This document shows positions 1-12,529 of a stretch of 64,000 nt of DNA, piece by piece; within the stretch, counting starts at the first letter, position 1, and every line of letters starts with the position of its first letter. The notes under the pieces were generated by a model, which did no database searches, was not told where the DNA came from, and worked only from the letters and a program-made list of their open reading frames with translations. The translations under genes were made by a program, and so were the position numbers. Origin of the DNA: Acanthosoma haemorrhoidale (Eukaryota; Arthropoda; Insecta; Hemiptera; Acanthosomatidae); NCBI GenBank assembly GCA_930367205.1, contig OV884009.1, positions 100,895,189 through 100,959,188 on the forward strand, in the 5' to 3' direction.

Positions 1-1663
1 TCATCTCATTTTGAGTGCTGATAGCGGATTGATAATCATACTCTTACTTTGACATAACTCCTAGTCATGGTAGATTAGAATTAAAAAGTAAAATTATATT
101 TAAAAGGCTTATTCTCTAATTTATTTTAGCACATAACTACCTAGAGTTGTTTTGTCAAAGATAGATCAATAAATAAACAGTTGAATGCTCTAGGGAACAT
201 TTAAATTCATTTTGGACAGTGCAAAAATATCAATGGATGTGCCTTACTCTTCGTTTTAGGACATGGTTCTAGAAATGATTTACCTTTAGTGTTCTACTTT
301 TACTTTATTCTTATGGAAAATTAGCTAATTAGCATTGTTGATGAAAATATAGAAAAAACTTGTCAAGCAAGGATGATATTGATAAATTTAATTTTATATT
401 CAAAATACATCTCTACGTAAGCTGACTTTACCTCCATCTCTCTCTACTCTTCTCGACCCATTGAAAGTCAATGCGATCGCCGCATTTAAACCGTAAAATC
501 AATATCTTTCTGTAAGGGAACTCATATGAATTTAAGGATTAACTTTATATTTTAAATGTACGAGATACATAAATCATTAAACGTTTCATATCCTAATTGT
601 TTCAATGTAAATATGGATCAAGGAGTACTATAGGACTGTTCGTGGCAAAAATGTTGAAAGGAACTCTGGATACATACTGATCACCATACTACCGACAATA
701 ACTAACCCATAATCTATGTTCTATCTGTGAGATAAATCATCGACATTTGATAATTTATGTGCTCCTTGGAGTAAACAGTAATATGTCATACATTTGGATT
801 TAAGATACAGTGTGCGAAATCCTCTTTTAAATATTTGGTTGAAACGTAACGATTGATGTGTCAAGTGTGGTGGTAGTAGTAGAAGCACTTTGGTGACAAA
901 TGCACTCCAAAAATCAAATTTGAAGCATTTGAAAAAAAAAACAAGATGAAAAAAAAAGAACAAACAAAATCGGAGCCGTGCATTTCGTTGTTCGTGCACT
1001 TACTTTTGGTCAAATACAGTTGCTCAGTTTCATTATTATCTCAGACAAAACAATTAGCTATGGGCTTTAGGAGGATGGAAAGTGAGTAAAGTTGATAAGT
1101 TGCAAGTAAGTGCAGGGTGCTACCATGCCTCCCGTCGGCCAGTGCTTTCCAACATCCCTCACAGAAACTATCTTTTGCAATTCTTACTCACCTCTATAAA
1201 ATTGATCACTGTAGAAATTTATGTGTATTAATTTTAAAAATATAAAAGTAAAAAAATATAACTACTTGTAAGTACATTGAGCAAAAATCAAAGTTTCACG
1301 CGAAACGTTTTTTTTTAATTTCATTTTTATTTTTTTAATAGCAATGTGATTGTGCAGTAAAGTGCATAAACTAGAAATTATCCCAAACATCTATATTTTT
1401 TTTACAGTACAAAAATATACAAAGAAGGACTTATTTTGGTGTCTTAATTGATAATTATAGTTCAATATTAAACACATTTTCATAAACCAGTGTGATCGGA
1501 AAAAAAATAAGTGCTCTGCTCAAGTGTGTATGATGCTAAACGTTTGTTTTCATATTGTCAAAATTATTTTAATGGAAAATTGCTTGTGCACAATATATAG
1601 ATATATATGTGTGTGTGTATAAATGTATATATAAAGAAAATACATAAATTTTGATAGTGTAAC
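1..1663. other. Downstream intron of nAChR gene, no exon recognised
   Basis: AT-rich sequence with homopolymer runs follows the last TM2 cassette. A TM3 exon would be expected next on the minus strand, and I looked for its conserved start without finding it. Short open frames here are low-complexity and do not resemble known proteins. A moderately GC-rich patch at about 1110-1160 is not explained. Confidence 0.6.
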
Positions 1664-1750
1664 CTAAGACAGGCATAGCGTCGGATACTTGGGGCAAAGT
1701 CTCAGCCACGAGGTTATGAAAGACAGTCAGCGACAGTAGTACAGTCACTC
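1664..1750 (-). CDS. nAChRalpha6-like: nAChR alternative TM2 exon, variant C (divergent)
   Basis: This 87-bp exon encodes the pore-lining TM2 helix and start of the TM2-TM3 linker. The minus strand shows acceptor tgttctag and donor gttacact, phase 1 at both ends. The translation is VTVLLSLTVFHNLVAETLP followed by QVSDAMPVLG, after a Gly codon completed with the previous exon. Leu 9' and Glu 20' of the channel gate and outer ring are kept. It differs from variant A at 15' (His for Leu) and 17' (Leu for Met), and MPATS becomes LPQVS. It is the most distal of three parallel copies, lying 829 bp beyond variant B. The intact frame and splice sites argue for function, although use cannot be seen from DNA alone. 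Confidence 0.85.
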
Positions 1751-2578
1751 CTAGAACACATCCTATTCTCAGGCCATCTCAAACTGTGGTAAGAACAATA
1801 TGAAAACTAATAAGATGAGAACAAATACACATAGGGTTGTATAAGCTGTGAAAGCATGCAGGCTATTTATTATATGTTGATGGAAGAGGAAGGTGCAAGC
1901 TAAAAGGAAAAACAATTGTTTTAATATTTTTCAAATGAAATCGTATTAGTATGTCGGTTCGTACTTTGAATGGATATTGTCTGTTAGTACGATCTTATTT
2001 AACAAGGAATGCTGTTTATAAAAATTTAATTATTATTAGGATTAGGAAGAATATTTATTGTTTATTTGTTGGATAGTAGGGTTACGGTGTTTCGCCAGTA
2101 TCCAAGAGAAGAACATTTATATTTACTGTGTTGATTGATCTTTACTTATTGGAAACTAACAATCATGGAAGAAAAACATAAATGCTGTTATTAGGTCTTC
2201 CCTTGTATTAGTAACATTATGCTATTGTGAATTTAAAGTTTAATATTTAAAGTTGAATAAGTTTAAATTAAGTTAGATAGGATGGAATGGATATGACTAT
2301 TTTTTTTTAATTTGAAAAATCGTTTAGCTCAACAGAAAATAACATTATTAGGAAAAAAAACATAAATGCAACTAAAACAAAAAAAAAACACAAAAACTGG
2401 AATATGACTTTACATTAAAAAAAACCATGAAAGCTATTACGAATACATTTGACTGGAAAGCTATTCTTCTATACTTTGACCTGCTCTTTAATAGAAATTT
2501 TATAGTGGACCAAAGGGCAGGTGCGCCAAAATTGGACATACCGCTCTGCCTCCATAGCTTGACTTATCATGTGTTTAC

Positions 2579-2662
2579 CTATTAGAGGTCTTTCCGAGGT
2601 TGGAGGCATAGTCTCTGCCACCATGTTAAGGAAAAATGTTAGCGACAGAAGGACTGTCACAT
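2579..2662 (-). CDS. nAChRalpha6-like: nAChR alternative TM2 exon, variant B (Asp at 4')
   Basis: An 84-bp exon, one codon shorter than its two sisters, with acceptor gttcgtag and donor gtaaacac in the same phase. It encodes VTVLLSLTFFLNMVAETMP then PTSERPLIG. The split codon formed with either upstream cassette becomes GAT, so position 4' of the pore helix is Asp instead of the usual Gly. Position 13' is Phe instead of Val. Leu 9' and Glu 20' are retained. The missing codon falls in the extracellular TM2-TM3 linker, a segment known in this family to couple binding to gating. Confidence 0.87.
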
Positions 2663-3380
2663 CTACGAACAAAATTAAAAAACAAAAACAAAAATCAGCT
2701 CAATTACTTGCTCAACATTCTTAGTCCTAAATTTTAAATATTTTACGGTTATTTATTTATTTTTGCTGTTGGTTTTGTCTTTAGGTGTTGTAATATTTGT
2801 TAAAAAAAATATTTTAGACGGATAAAACATTATAATACCTTTTGGAGACTTGATGTTAACCAAATGAATATGCTTTAGCCTTTAGAGTAATAATGCTGTG
2901 ATATTTTCAGTTCCAGTCAATTTTCGGAGATGAAGAGAATATTTGGTTTCGCAGCAAATAATAAGCAACAAGCAGGAGGTATATTTGACAGCAGTGATCA
3001 GCAAAATAAATACAACAGCGGACATTCATTAATAAAGGATTGAAGACATTTCATTTCTTTTTTAAATAATTTTCAGTAAGGGTAATTCAATATAATTAAA
3101 AAAAATAAGTATTGGTTGTGACATTATTAACCGTCAGTATCACTTGGCTCAATTTTTTTTCTTGTTTCACATCAGAGGCGATCACTGAGAAACGGTCTAT
3201 CGAATAAAAGTATACAAAGTATTTTCGGAAATATAGTATAAATATACATATATGATTAATTATTTGAATGTGGAAAAGCATTTATCGGAGGCGTTAGATG
3301 TGACATTTTCTCAATTTCTAGTTAAGCTACATGGCTGTCTCTCCGCTCTGCCTCCAGTAAAAGAGCTGTTGGCAAGTTAC

Positions 3381-3467
3381 CTAGGAGGGGCACAGCATCA
3401 GATGTAGCTGGCATCGTCTCAGCTACCATGTTTAGAAACACTGTCAGCGACAACAGAATAGTCACCC
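3381..3467 (-). CDS. nAChRalpha6-like: nAChR alternative TM2 exon, variant A (canonical)
   Basis: An 87-bp exon with acceptor atgtttag and donor gtaacttg. It encodes VTILLSLTVFLNMVAETMP followed by ATSDAVPLLG, which agrees with the insect alpha6 TM2 exon as I recall it. The first codon is a Gly completed from the previous exon. This makes it the likely default cassette. It lies only 167 bp from alternative TM1 exon B, so an intron between those two would be short, which may limit some splice combinations. Confidence 0.93.
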
Positions 3468-3634
3468 CTAAACATAGAATTGAGTCAATAGTGTCCGCTT
3501 AATGAGGCAGCCCTGGTCCGATATTAGCTAGGACTCCCTTAACACCTAACCATCTCCCAAGTAGCACAAGGCCTAAAATTATTATAATTACTCTTTATCA
3601 AGAGTTGTGTTATCACCCTTTACAGTGTAGGTAC

Positions 3635-3829
3635 CTAGGGTTAGTTTTTCTCCACATTCATGAGGTAGTGTTAATCCTAGAAGCGTTATTGAGGATATCA
3701 AAATGCAGTGCACCATTAGGTTGACCGTATAGAAGAGTGTCCTCCTTGAAAGAAGTATGGTATAGGTGATGTATATATAGGGCTCAGGACAGCACGGGTA
3801 CCTCTGCACCCGTCTCTCGCCTGGTACAC
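3635..3829 (-). CDS. nAChRalpha6-like: nAChR alternative loop C/TM1 exon, variant B (divergent)
   Basis: A 195-bp exon, exactly as long as variant A, with acceptor gttaacag, donor gtacctac and the same phase. It encodes VPGERR, then YPCCPEPYIYITY with the vicinal cysteine pair that marks an alpha subunit, then TM1 and the GEKLTLG that starts TM2. Compared with variant A, IDIT becomes IYIT, the TM1 proline of IVPC becomes His (MVHC), and PPDSGEK becomes PHECGEK. The TM1 proline is nearly invariant in Cys-loop receptors, so this cassette should alter gating or assembly. The open frame and intact splice sites make a simple pseudo-exon unlikely. Confidence 0.9.
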
Positions 3830-6800
3830 CTGTTAACATGTTTATGGATCCAACTGCCCAGAACTCTCCAGTTTCTTTCGATGCACCTCGTCCATGTCCA
3901 ACACCATTCGCGTTACTTTAAACCTCCTCATTTAGCAAGAGCATTCTTATTTATGACCTTTAAAGCAACTAGAACAAAAGCATATCTCATTCTTATATTT
4001 TTTTCTATCTGTCATCATGGTTTTAAAACTATTTTTCTCAGCAAAACGAGACCCCTCTCTGCACAACTTTGTAATGAAATTGACTGTGTACAGGCAAAAT
4101 ATGAAGGTTACAAAAGTTATACGAAAGGAAAATGGAAGATGACCACTGGGGAATACAGGGATTGGTGAAGGGAAGCAAGAGGACAGCTCCTCTAACATAA
4201 TATGTGATGAGGGCACAAACAACATAAAAAAAGTAATGAATATAGGAATCTAAAAAGTGGTATGACTTGAGAAAAATAATATACCTAAATGAGGTTTCTT
4301 TTAAACCTGCAGTTAGGGTTTGAAAGGTTGACAACATTTTCAATGGTTGGACCTTGGTTATGACACTGAATTAGCATATGAAGTAGTTATTGGAAGTGGC
4401 GAGTGCCGTAGTGTAGACCCAGATGATTTCGTTGAAAAAACGAAAGAAATTGAAAGGATGAGCTACAAAGCTCAGTGTAAAAAAGGGTCTGTGCTTAGCC
4501 CTTAAATAGGATCACCCGGAATTCGGTTGTGGACACCTAAGTGGTGAACTACAAAACAATTGACTGTAAATATTGTAGAAGAATATCTTTGCTGCAATAT
4601 GTCTCAAAAAATCTTAAAAACTGTTGCCATTAGCAGAAAGGTATGAAGATACTATAAGAATAAATTTTTAGGGAAGGTAACCACCTATTAAACATTGACT
4701 TTTAGGACTTTTAAGATGGTAAAGAAAAATAACAGGTGCAAAAACTACTCTAAAGAATGATGGAGATGTTCTATGTAAGAATGGGTTTGATATATTGGCG
4801 ATGACAGGAAACTGATGGTGTTATCAACAACATCGAGGGAAGGTGAAGAAACGGAAAGAACAGGAAATGTGCTATGAGGTGTAGTAAATCCCCAAAAGTT
4901 TAAGGGATCTCCTGCAGTGTACAACTGAGGTGACAATCAGCCATGATGACAGATATAAGAGAAGTTTAAGTTTCTAACGTTAAGAAGTTAAGAAAGTGAT
5001 TGCCAAATATTGATCTTTAAATATCAAGGAGATTATTATTAGATTAATTATTTTACAATGAGCATCATTCATATTTTGTGATACATTAAATTAGACCACG
5101 TCAATTTGCTCTAGAAAACATTTGTTTGCATTGTTAATTTACTAAGCAAAGTATACTATAATTTGTTAACTCAGATTCAAGTTTTTTTTTTATCAGTTTG
5201 CTTGCTTTGTTTTAGATTTCTATATGTAACAACCGACCATGTTCTCTGTCATAATGAGGGGCTCATCTCAATCGGCTTTATTAATAAGCTGAAATCAATC
5301 CCATGTGGTTCGCCGAGTGATTACCCAATGTGATTCAAATTTCTATGCCTTCAATCATATGATTATAAATATATCTTAACGGAAATATCAAGGGTGATGT
5401 TTGAAATGGGAAAATACTATTTGATTGTTCAGATGTTGTTACATATGCCAGAATAAAGACTATATGGTAAATTTTTGACAGGTATTAAGATAACCGTTAT
5501 ATTGAGATCGTAAATGGGTAAAATGAATTTATGCCACCAGTTAGATATTAAAGAAGGATTTGAGTCTAGAAAGGAAACCACAGTATAAGGTCCTTGAAAT
5601 GAGAGTTAAGAAGGTTATAAATGAGAGGGTAAAGAATGATTCGTGATTATTTTTCTGAAAATAAACCTAGATGTTCAAATGCATATATTTATGATTCACT
5701 TTGGCTCAAAAAAATTTATTACCTTAAATATATGTATATAATTATTTTTGTGAATGTAAAATAGGTTGGTAAAAAAGACGAATCTGAGTAAATTAAGAAC
5801 ATTATCTCTCGGTTCACCACACTCATATTGTTAATATCCACAAGTTTAAGACATTCAAATGAAAAAAACAAGAGATAGTTGAAGTTTGAAAAAATTGATA
5901 CACGCATGTGTCAAATACTTTTTTTTCATTCCACATTTCTGTATCTAGTGCAAATAGTTAATGTAAAATTTAAGTGACCCTACCTCGTTTATCTCCTCCG
6001 GGTTCTTCAAAATCAACAGCTCAAAATAAACTGCAAATTAATCATTAATACCCATGCAGCTCAAATCAACACAGTGTATTCAAATTTATAAAAAACGAAA
6101 TGGGACACAAATAAAAATAAATCTTCTAATACATAAAAGTGTTATTACTAACTTCATCAAGGTTAACAGTACAGCTTAAGAGTTCCTTTGGGAATGAGCC
6201 ATTTAATTTGATTATCTTATTTGATGTTAAAAGTTAGTTCACGAAGAGAATGCAAGTCATTGAGGGGACATAATGTTGAATCATCGTGAATTCAAAAGAA
6301 CGTCTATAATTTTCAATGTAAATTAAAGTCATGGCGTTGGACACATCTTTGTATTTAAAAAAAATAAAATTAATAAACAGTAAACATCATATAGATAGGT
6401 GAGCAATAAATAATAAATTGATTTTATCCATGGCTTGTGAGTCAAATTTAAATTATAAAAACAAACCTGATTTTTACTGTTTCAATTTTAATAAATAAAA
6501 TATATGGTGATTTACTGTTATAATAGTTGCTAACCAGAGTTCTGAGCAATTTAAAAAAATACTTCCCTAAATTGTGAAACAAATAATGATTGTAAATTAT
6601 TGGATGTATCAAAATATATTCAACAGAAGATGAATGCATAAGTATGTTTTTCCAATACGTATGCATACAATTATGCAGTTTCCTTAATAAGTAATATATC
6701 AAAGAAGATTAGTAAATAAGATAAGTAATGCCAGTGATTACATACATGTGTAAATAAATATATGCAGCAAAAGAATCACCAGCTTTTATTTATTTAACAT

Positions 6801-6838
6801 AAATTTATTTTTGCATTTAATATGTATTTGGGATTTAC
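3830..6838. other. Intron between loop C/TM1 variants B and A
   Basis: Three kilobases of AT-rich sequence separate the two cassettes. On the plus strand, 4340-4700 is somewhat less AT-rich and contains fragments with lysine-rich coding character that could be an old retroelement, but I cannot name it. The rest is low complexity. No third copy of the loop C/TM1 exon was seen. Confidence 0.5.
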
Positions 6839-7033
6839 CTAATGATAGCTTTTCCCCAGAGTCTGGTGGCAGGGTAAAGCCTAAAACTGCCATTGAGGCG
6901 ATGAGAACACAAGGTACAATCAGATTGAAAAAGTAGTAGAGTGTCCTCCTTCGTATTATAATAACAAAGGTGATATCTATGTAAGGTTCTGGACAGCAAT
7001 TGTAGTAGATTTCGTTTCGCTTCCCAGGTACAC
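6839..7033 (-). CDS. nAChRalpha6-like: nAChR alternative loop C/TM1 exon, variant A (canonical)
   Basis: A 195-bp exon with acceptor attccag and donor gtaaatcc. It encodes [17 protein letters not shown], completing ligand-binding loop C with the two adjacent cysteines and flanking tyrosines, then TM1 ([17 protein letters not shown]) and [11 protein letters not shown] at the inner mouth of the pore. The Glu of GEK is the -1' residue linked to cation selectivity. This is almost identical to the arthropod alpha6 sequence as I know it. The correct frame is not the one with the longest Met-initiated ORF here, which is a shadow. Confidence 0.95.
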
Positions 7034-10000
7034 CTGGAATATATTGACAAGGAAAAGTTCAATGTTAGTTAAACTATTATGAATATCAGTTTGAATTATT
7101 TTATTCGTAGTAGACAAAATTAACCACTTTTTATGTGTTTTTATACATTAGCAGTGATATTGAATTTACTCGTTTCACATAATTAGTCAACATGTATTGT
7201 AGGGATGGGAACTAAAGAAAGAATGTAGGTTTCATTATTCCTGGAACCGAAAGTAATTAAGTTATTGATGTGACATGACTGTGTAACATAATTAATAGAT
7301 TAATCAGCTTGTACTGAAAGGGGGACAATGAACTTATTCCTGGCAAAATGAGTAGCAACATTCACAAAAGAATTATGAAATAGTTGATATCGGCAGATAT
7401 ACAGAACACTTGGGGAGGGAATGGATGATAATAATAAAGAGGTTAAGGCTAGATTCACATCAGTAAAGGAATTAAGTATCAGGTGCCATTCACAGTCTGA
7501 TCTAAACAGATGACACCATCCCACCATGGAATGTAATTAGACCTGTAAATTAAGTGAAATCATGGTTTTTATACATATCCTCCGGTCAGACCTCATGTAC
7601 TACAAAAGAGCCATAATCACCACCCAACATGGGGGATTGGCTGCTCTTGTCCTTATACTGTCTCGAGCGGCCATCGGTGGACTCCTGAAAATGAGTTTGA
7701 ATATAAAAACTAAGGCGTTGATGAGCTTTTACGGCAAAACCCAAAAACAAACAATAACAGCATCCGGACCAAATAGTCATCTATGGGGAAACAAGGCCTT
7801 TTATACTAGTACTTTGTTCAAATAAGACGGTCTTGATTTTGGGTTAACCAAATTAAACAATGCTAATTGGTCCAAACCTAACAGGAGGAGGGGAATGTTC
7901 CACAATATATGGCCAGCTAATAAACGATGGTAAAAATTTTCTGTATATCCCATGCATACACAGGTAACGATAAAAAATAAAGGATACATGATTTCAAAAA
8001 TATATTTCCAAAAATGTCGATTTATGTTTTTACCTTTAAAACCAAAATTTTCTTTATATCGATCCAAACTCAAGTTATAAAATATTTAAATATCCTTTTA
8101 AACACACACAAAGGTGTAACACATTTTCCCTTTAGTCTTCGTGTGAATATATATGCCCATTTGTTTTTAATGTAAATTCATTTTTTTTTTTTCAAACTGA
8201 CACTACTAAATCTGACAATAATAATATAATAATGAAGAAATAATAAACAAGGTCTATACTCTCACTTGCTCCACTGATGCCTTGGTCTGGATTGCCCGTG
8301 GAACGATTATACTGACTACAATCACTTGTTCCGACCTCCTAATCCGATACCTTACTAACATTTCTAACAGGTATCTGGCAGCCTTCTCTGTATCTCTGTA
8401 TCCTCTACAATAGTGTCTTTAATAAAAGATTCATTTGATCTCAAAATTTGAAAAGTACATTAAAAAATACCCCCAATCACACTTTTTGGTTGTGAAGTTA
8501 GTGTATATTTGTTGAGTTATTTTTTTAATCATTATTAAATTTATTTATTGTACAATAACTTTTAGATATTAACAACTCAGTTAAATTAAAATTTGAATCC
8601 ACCTGACTAAAACGTATCCAAAAAGTGATAAAACTATACCATTTCATTTTGAAATGTACTTTAACCAACATTTTTTTATCCACTTAACTTTTTACCTTTA
8701 TTTGTGTGAAAAAAATTCTTGAGGCTTGGTTTTTAAAAAAGTCTTATGAATTGAATATGGTAACTCTGAGCCCTATATGACTATGAGAGGGTTCGATAAT
8801 AATAAAATGACAAAAAAGAAAAGGCAGTATTGTGTTACTGCCTAACTATATTCATATAAAGTACATCTACTTACCTACAACCTTCTAAAGAAGTCAGCAC
8901 TAATTTCTTGTATTGTACCTATTTTTTTTAAATTTATGTTTGTATTTATTTAATGGAACACATTTAAATACTATTTTTTAATTGTGGTATTTACAATATT
9001 TCATTTTGTTTTCACTTATGTGATGTATTATTGAAATTGAATGAAATTTATTTATTTCTACGTTATCATTAATAATTTATAGGGTACATAGTCCCAGAAT
9101 ATAGATTTTGTTATATTCTACAGATTTATGACTTAAATCATTGAATGAGGATACAATTAAATAAGGGTGGGACCTGAAAAGTATTATTTAACCTGAGATC
9201 TAATACTTTATCCTAGGATAAGTTGTGATCGACAATTTTTATTTATAGCGACCGAAATTTATTTGTTTTAATAACAAACTAAATTGTGTTTTTTAAATTA
9301 TGTATAAATATATAAAGGGGGAATAAGGGTGCCCGCGTTAGTTTCTTTTAAGGGCTATTAATTGATATCAAAGAATCCTCGATATTTTCGACCAAAAATA
9401 CCCCATTTCATTTCTTTAAACATATCGGTTACTGAGAATTACCATTTAAACAAAAACAAATTGTAAATAGCTAAAATTTAAAATAAAAATGATGAATTAA
9501 CATTAGAAAAAGGGGTTTGAAGTATGAAACACCCTATTTTTTTTTTAATTTTATCTTGTTGCTATCTTAATGGAGTCTTTGACCATGATAAAAGAGCGTA
9601 ACCCTAAATATTTAACGATTCCTTAGCTAGGCATTGAGTAACCATAAAACTTCCGGTTATTGTCTTCTATGCAAAATCTAATCAGCATATGTGCAGCTGT
9701 TGTGGAATATACCTTTCGAATTTCCGATAACTTGAATCACTTTTACAACCAGTGCCGTGGAGCTTACATGCATATAGACATAAGAAAGACGACCGCCCGT
9801 ACCTGAATCAATGTAGAGCCTCTCCCTTTAGTTTCAGTATTTATTATCTCTACCAACAAGTAATATAATAAGTATTATTAGACCATATTCACCACATTGT
9901 TTTGAAGGCACACACTGGAAACTCATTAATGGACAATGGGCTTCATTTGTTTGACCATACATAGAGTACTCTTTTTAATAATATCATTAACAAGATGGTA

Positions 10001-12529
10001 TTATTAAAAAGTTCGGATTGTCTTTTTATGGCCTCTGCAATGAAGCTCATCGAGTTCAAATCAAAGAAAAAAAAACACGATGCCAAATATTCCTGTTGAT
10101 ATTGAGGATTCAATGCTATCGAATTTAATATTCTTGTAGTAACTAAAAACTCGATCTTTCAGTACGGACTATGACATTGGTAACAGTTTAATAAGATTGT
10201 ATGGGATTGGAAAAGAAATAATTATCAAGTATTGACAGTTATTTTATGAAACAGCTCAGTCTAACCTTCCTAAATATTATACAGATAAATTAAGTAGGGC
10301 GCTTTTCTAGCCCAGATTCGTCGGCCATTGAAAAGGACTGGAAAGACAGAAAAACAACAGGATCCTAACCTGGGTCCTGGGGCACTAAAATCAATCACTT
10401 TATCCTCCAAGCCTTGCTACTCCTTTTACATTAACATATTATTAGCAATAAACCAATAAAGACATTTAAATATATATTATTAAGTTATACAATTATTCGG
10501 CATTTGTATTTCTTTCATAATCATTCCCATTTCGATCTCTATAAAAGAATAAAATTATTTAAATACGATTATCTTGAAATAAGCGGTTATTCTATGAATA
10601 AAAAATTGATACGGTTTTCTTTTTAGCTGTCTTTTTTTTTTGAGAGAGATATTAAATATTTTTTGTTTTGGATTATTAAACTTCCTGTGCTTATTATATA
10701 ACAAAAGGATTTGTATCATTCACAGTTATCTTTGAAATTACCTAATATATTATTAAACTAGAAGTTGATTGTTAGCCGGAGATTTAGATATGGCTAGATG
10801 AGTTTGTTGGGATATCGGATTATCGTGAAGAGAGAAAGATAACAAACGGAGGAGGTTTCGAGATACTATCTTTCACCTCCTTCTGCACTCGTCAATAAAA
10901 ATTTCGTAGACTAATTATAACTTTCTTTTTCTTCTTACCAGAATCTAATTCATAAAATATATGCCAATACCCCGAATATCAATCAATTTGACTTAAATTT
11001 TAACATATTTCTTTCATCAACCTCAGCTGATATCCTATCAAATCCTTCCACTCATAACTTAATATGTTAGTAAATATTAACAATTTATTTTTGACTTATA
11101 CTTAAAATGTATGAAGGCATTACTAGCACTACTTAGGAAAAATAATTAATAATGTAGGTTCTCATTTGCTTATGTACATTTTCCTACAATTGGGAAATTT
11201 ATCAAATCTATTCTTTACACATGAAATTATTTTTCTATTTTTAATTTGTAATTCATAATTTTTTTGTTGATGTAATTTGATTCTACTTTATTAATTTGAT
11301 TTGACTGTTATGTACTTGTGACAGTTTATAGTTTATGGAATGTTTCTATTCTATGTGGTTTGGAATTTAAATGTTGAACTTGTATAATATATCTGTGTAA
11401 AAGGTGCCAATATTATCTGTTATTAATAATTAATAATTAAAGGAAGCCTTCCAACCATAAAAAATGACTTTTTTTCTCATAATTAGTGAGAACTGAATTG
11501 TGTTTCTTAATTGTAGTTGTAAGAAGCTGTTGTCACTTCGACTAAATTAGGGCTAATCGATTTGATTATTTATAATTATATTAAGTATTTAATAAACTAG
11601 AGGTTATAGTTAGAATATAATATCTATATAAGAAATAAAAAGTAAGTATTAAAAATAATATCATAGAATGGGATTTATCTGAAAATGATAATGTCACCTG
11701 TTTCATTTGAAAAAGTATATATTAATATTTTCTAAGGATTAAAAATAAGTGGACTCACTAAGATTTTCAATTATTATTGGTATTTAATTATGTTTATGCA
11801 TATTAAAAAAATTACAATTCTTTGGCTATCAATCATTGATATTATAAATAAAATAAGTGGAGCTAATACTACAATACAAATTTCTGATTTTAAGCAATAC
11901 ATTTTATGAAAATTAAATTAATTGTTATATTTTATAACTTTCAATATAATTTATTTTACAATAGAGGTAAATTTGGCATGGGTGGAAATTAATTTGAGAA
12001 AAAATGTAATTGTCAACGCGAAAAAGAAGTATTACTTTGTGGCTTATTAATTATTACAAATCTATTGTAGATAAAATTCTATTGCCTAAATCAATTACCT
12101 GAATTTTCGAATTTATATTAAATTAGTATCAAAATAACACGTGACTTGTTTTCAAATGTTTATATAGGAGTGAAGTACATGTTCATGATCTATTTTTTTT
12201 AGAAATTATATGCCTCATTTTAAGATCCTGATATGGAAATGAAAACGAGCAAATGGGGTTTTATGAAGAATTAATTTATCCATAAATTACTTTCTTTAAT
12301 AAATATTATTGAGATTACACATAAAAAATATACATAATGAAAAAAAATATATGATTTTTTATCTCAATTTAAAATATGTTTTAAGGAAATCCATTAGCCT
12401 TATTATATATACTTTATTATAGGGAAGGAGAATAAATACAACCACATAATCCTGCTACCAATCATTCTTTCAGCCGAACATGCTTTCCTAAAAAACAAAA
12501 AAAATCTCTTTTTCAAAAATTGGTGGGAA
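7034..12529. other. Intron, AT-rich, no gene recognised
   Basis: Part of the 13.9-kb intron before the TM1 cassettes. It is very AT-rich with many poly-A and poly-T runs. An inverted-repeat hairpin lies at 9971-10011. A short open frame at 7562-7825 has no recognisable domain. No further copy of the alternative exons was found. Confidence 0.6.
9971..10011. repeat. AT-rich hairpin, 14-bp stem
   Basis: The arm ctttttaataatat at 9971-9984 pairs with gtattattaaaaag at 9998-10011, with one G-T type mismatch and a 13-base loop. It may be a small palindromic element or chance in AT-rich DNA. Confidence 0.5.

Noticed and set aside
1664..7033. Two or more adjacent receptor genes instead of alternative exons
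   Set aside because: Only TM1 and TM2 exons are multiplied, grouped by type (TM1 copies, then TM2 copies), all in one phase and direction; complete gene copies would repeat the whole exon order.
6835..7062. 75-codon minus-strand Met-initiated frame over the TM1 exon
   Set aside because: It is in the wrong frame; the receptor frame across 7033-6839 matches loop C and TM1 residue by residue.
7540..8073. Short opposing frames possibly encoding a small protein
   Set aside because: No domain, no splice evidence, and composition typical of intronic repeats.
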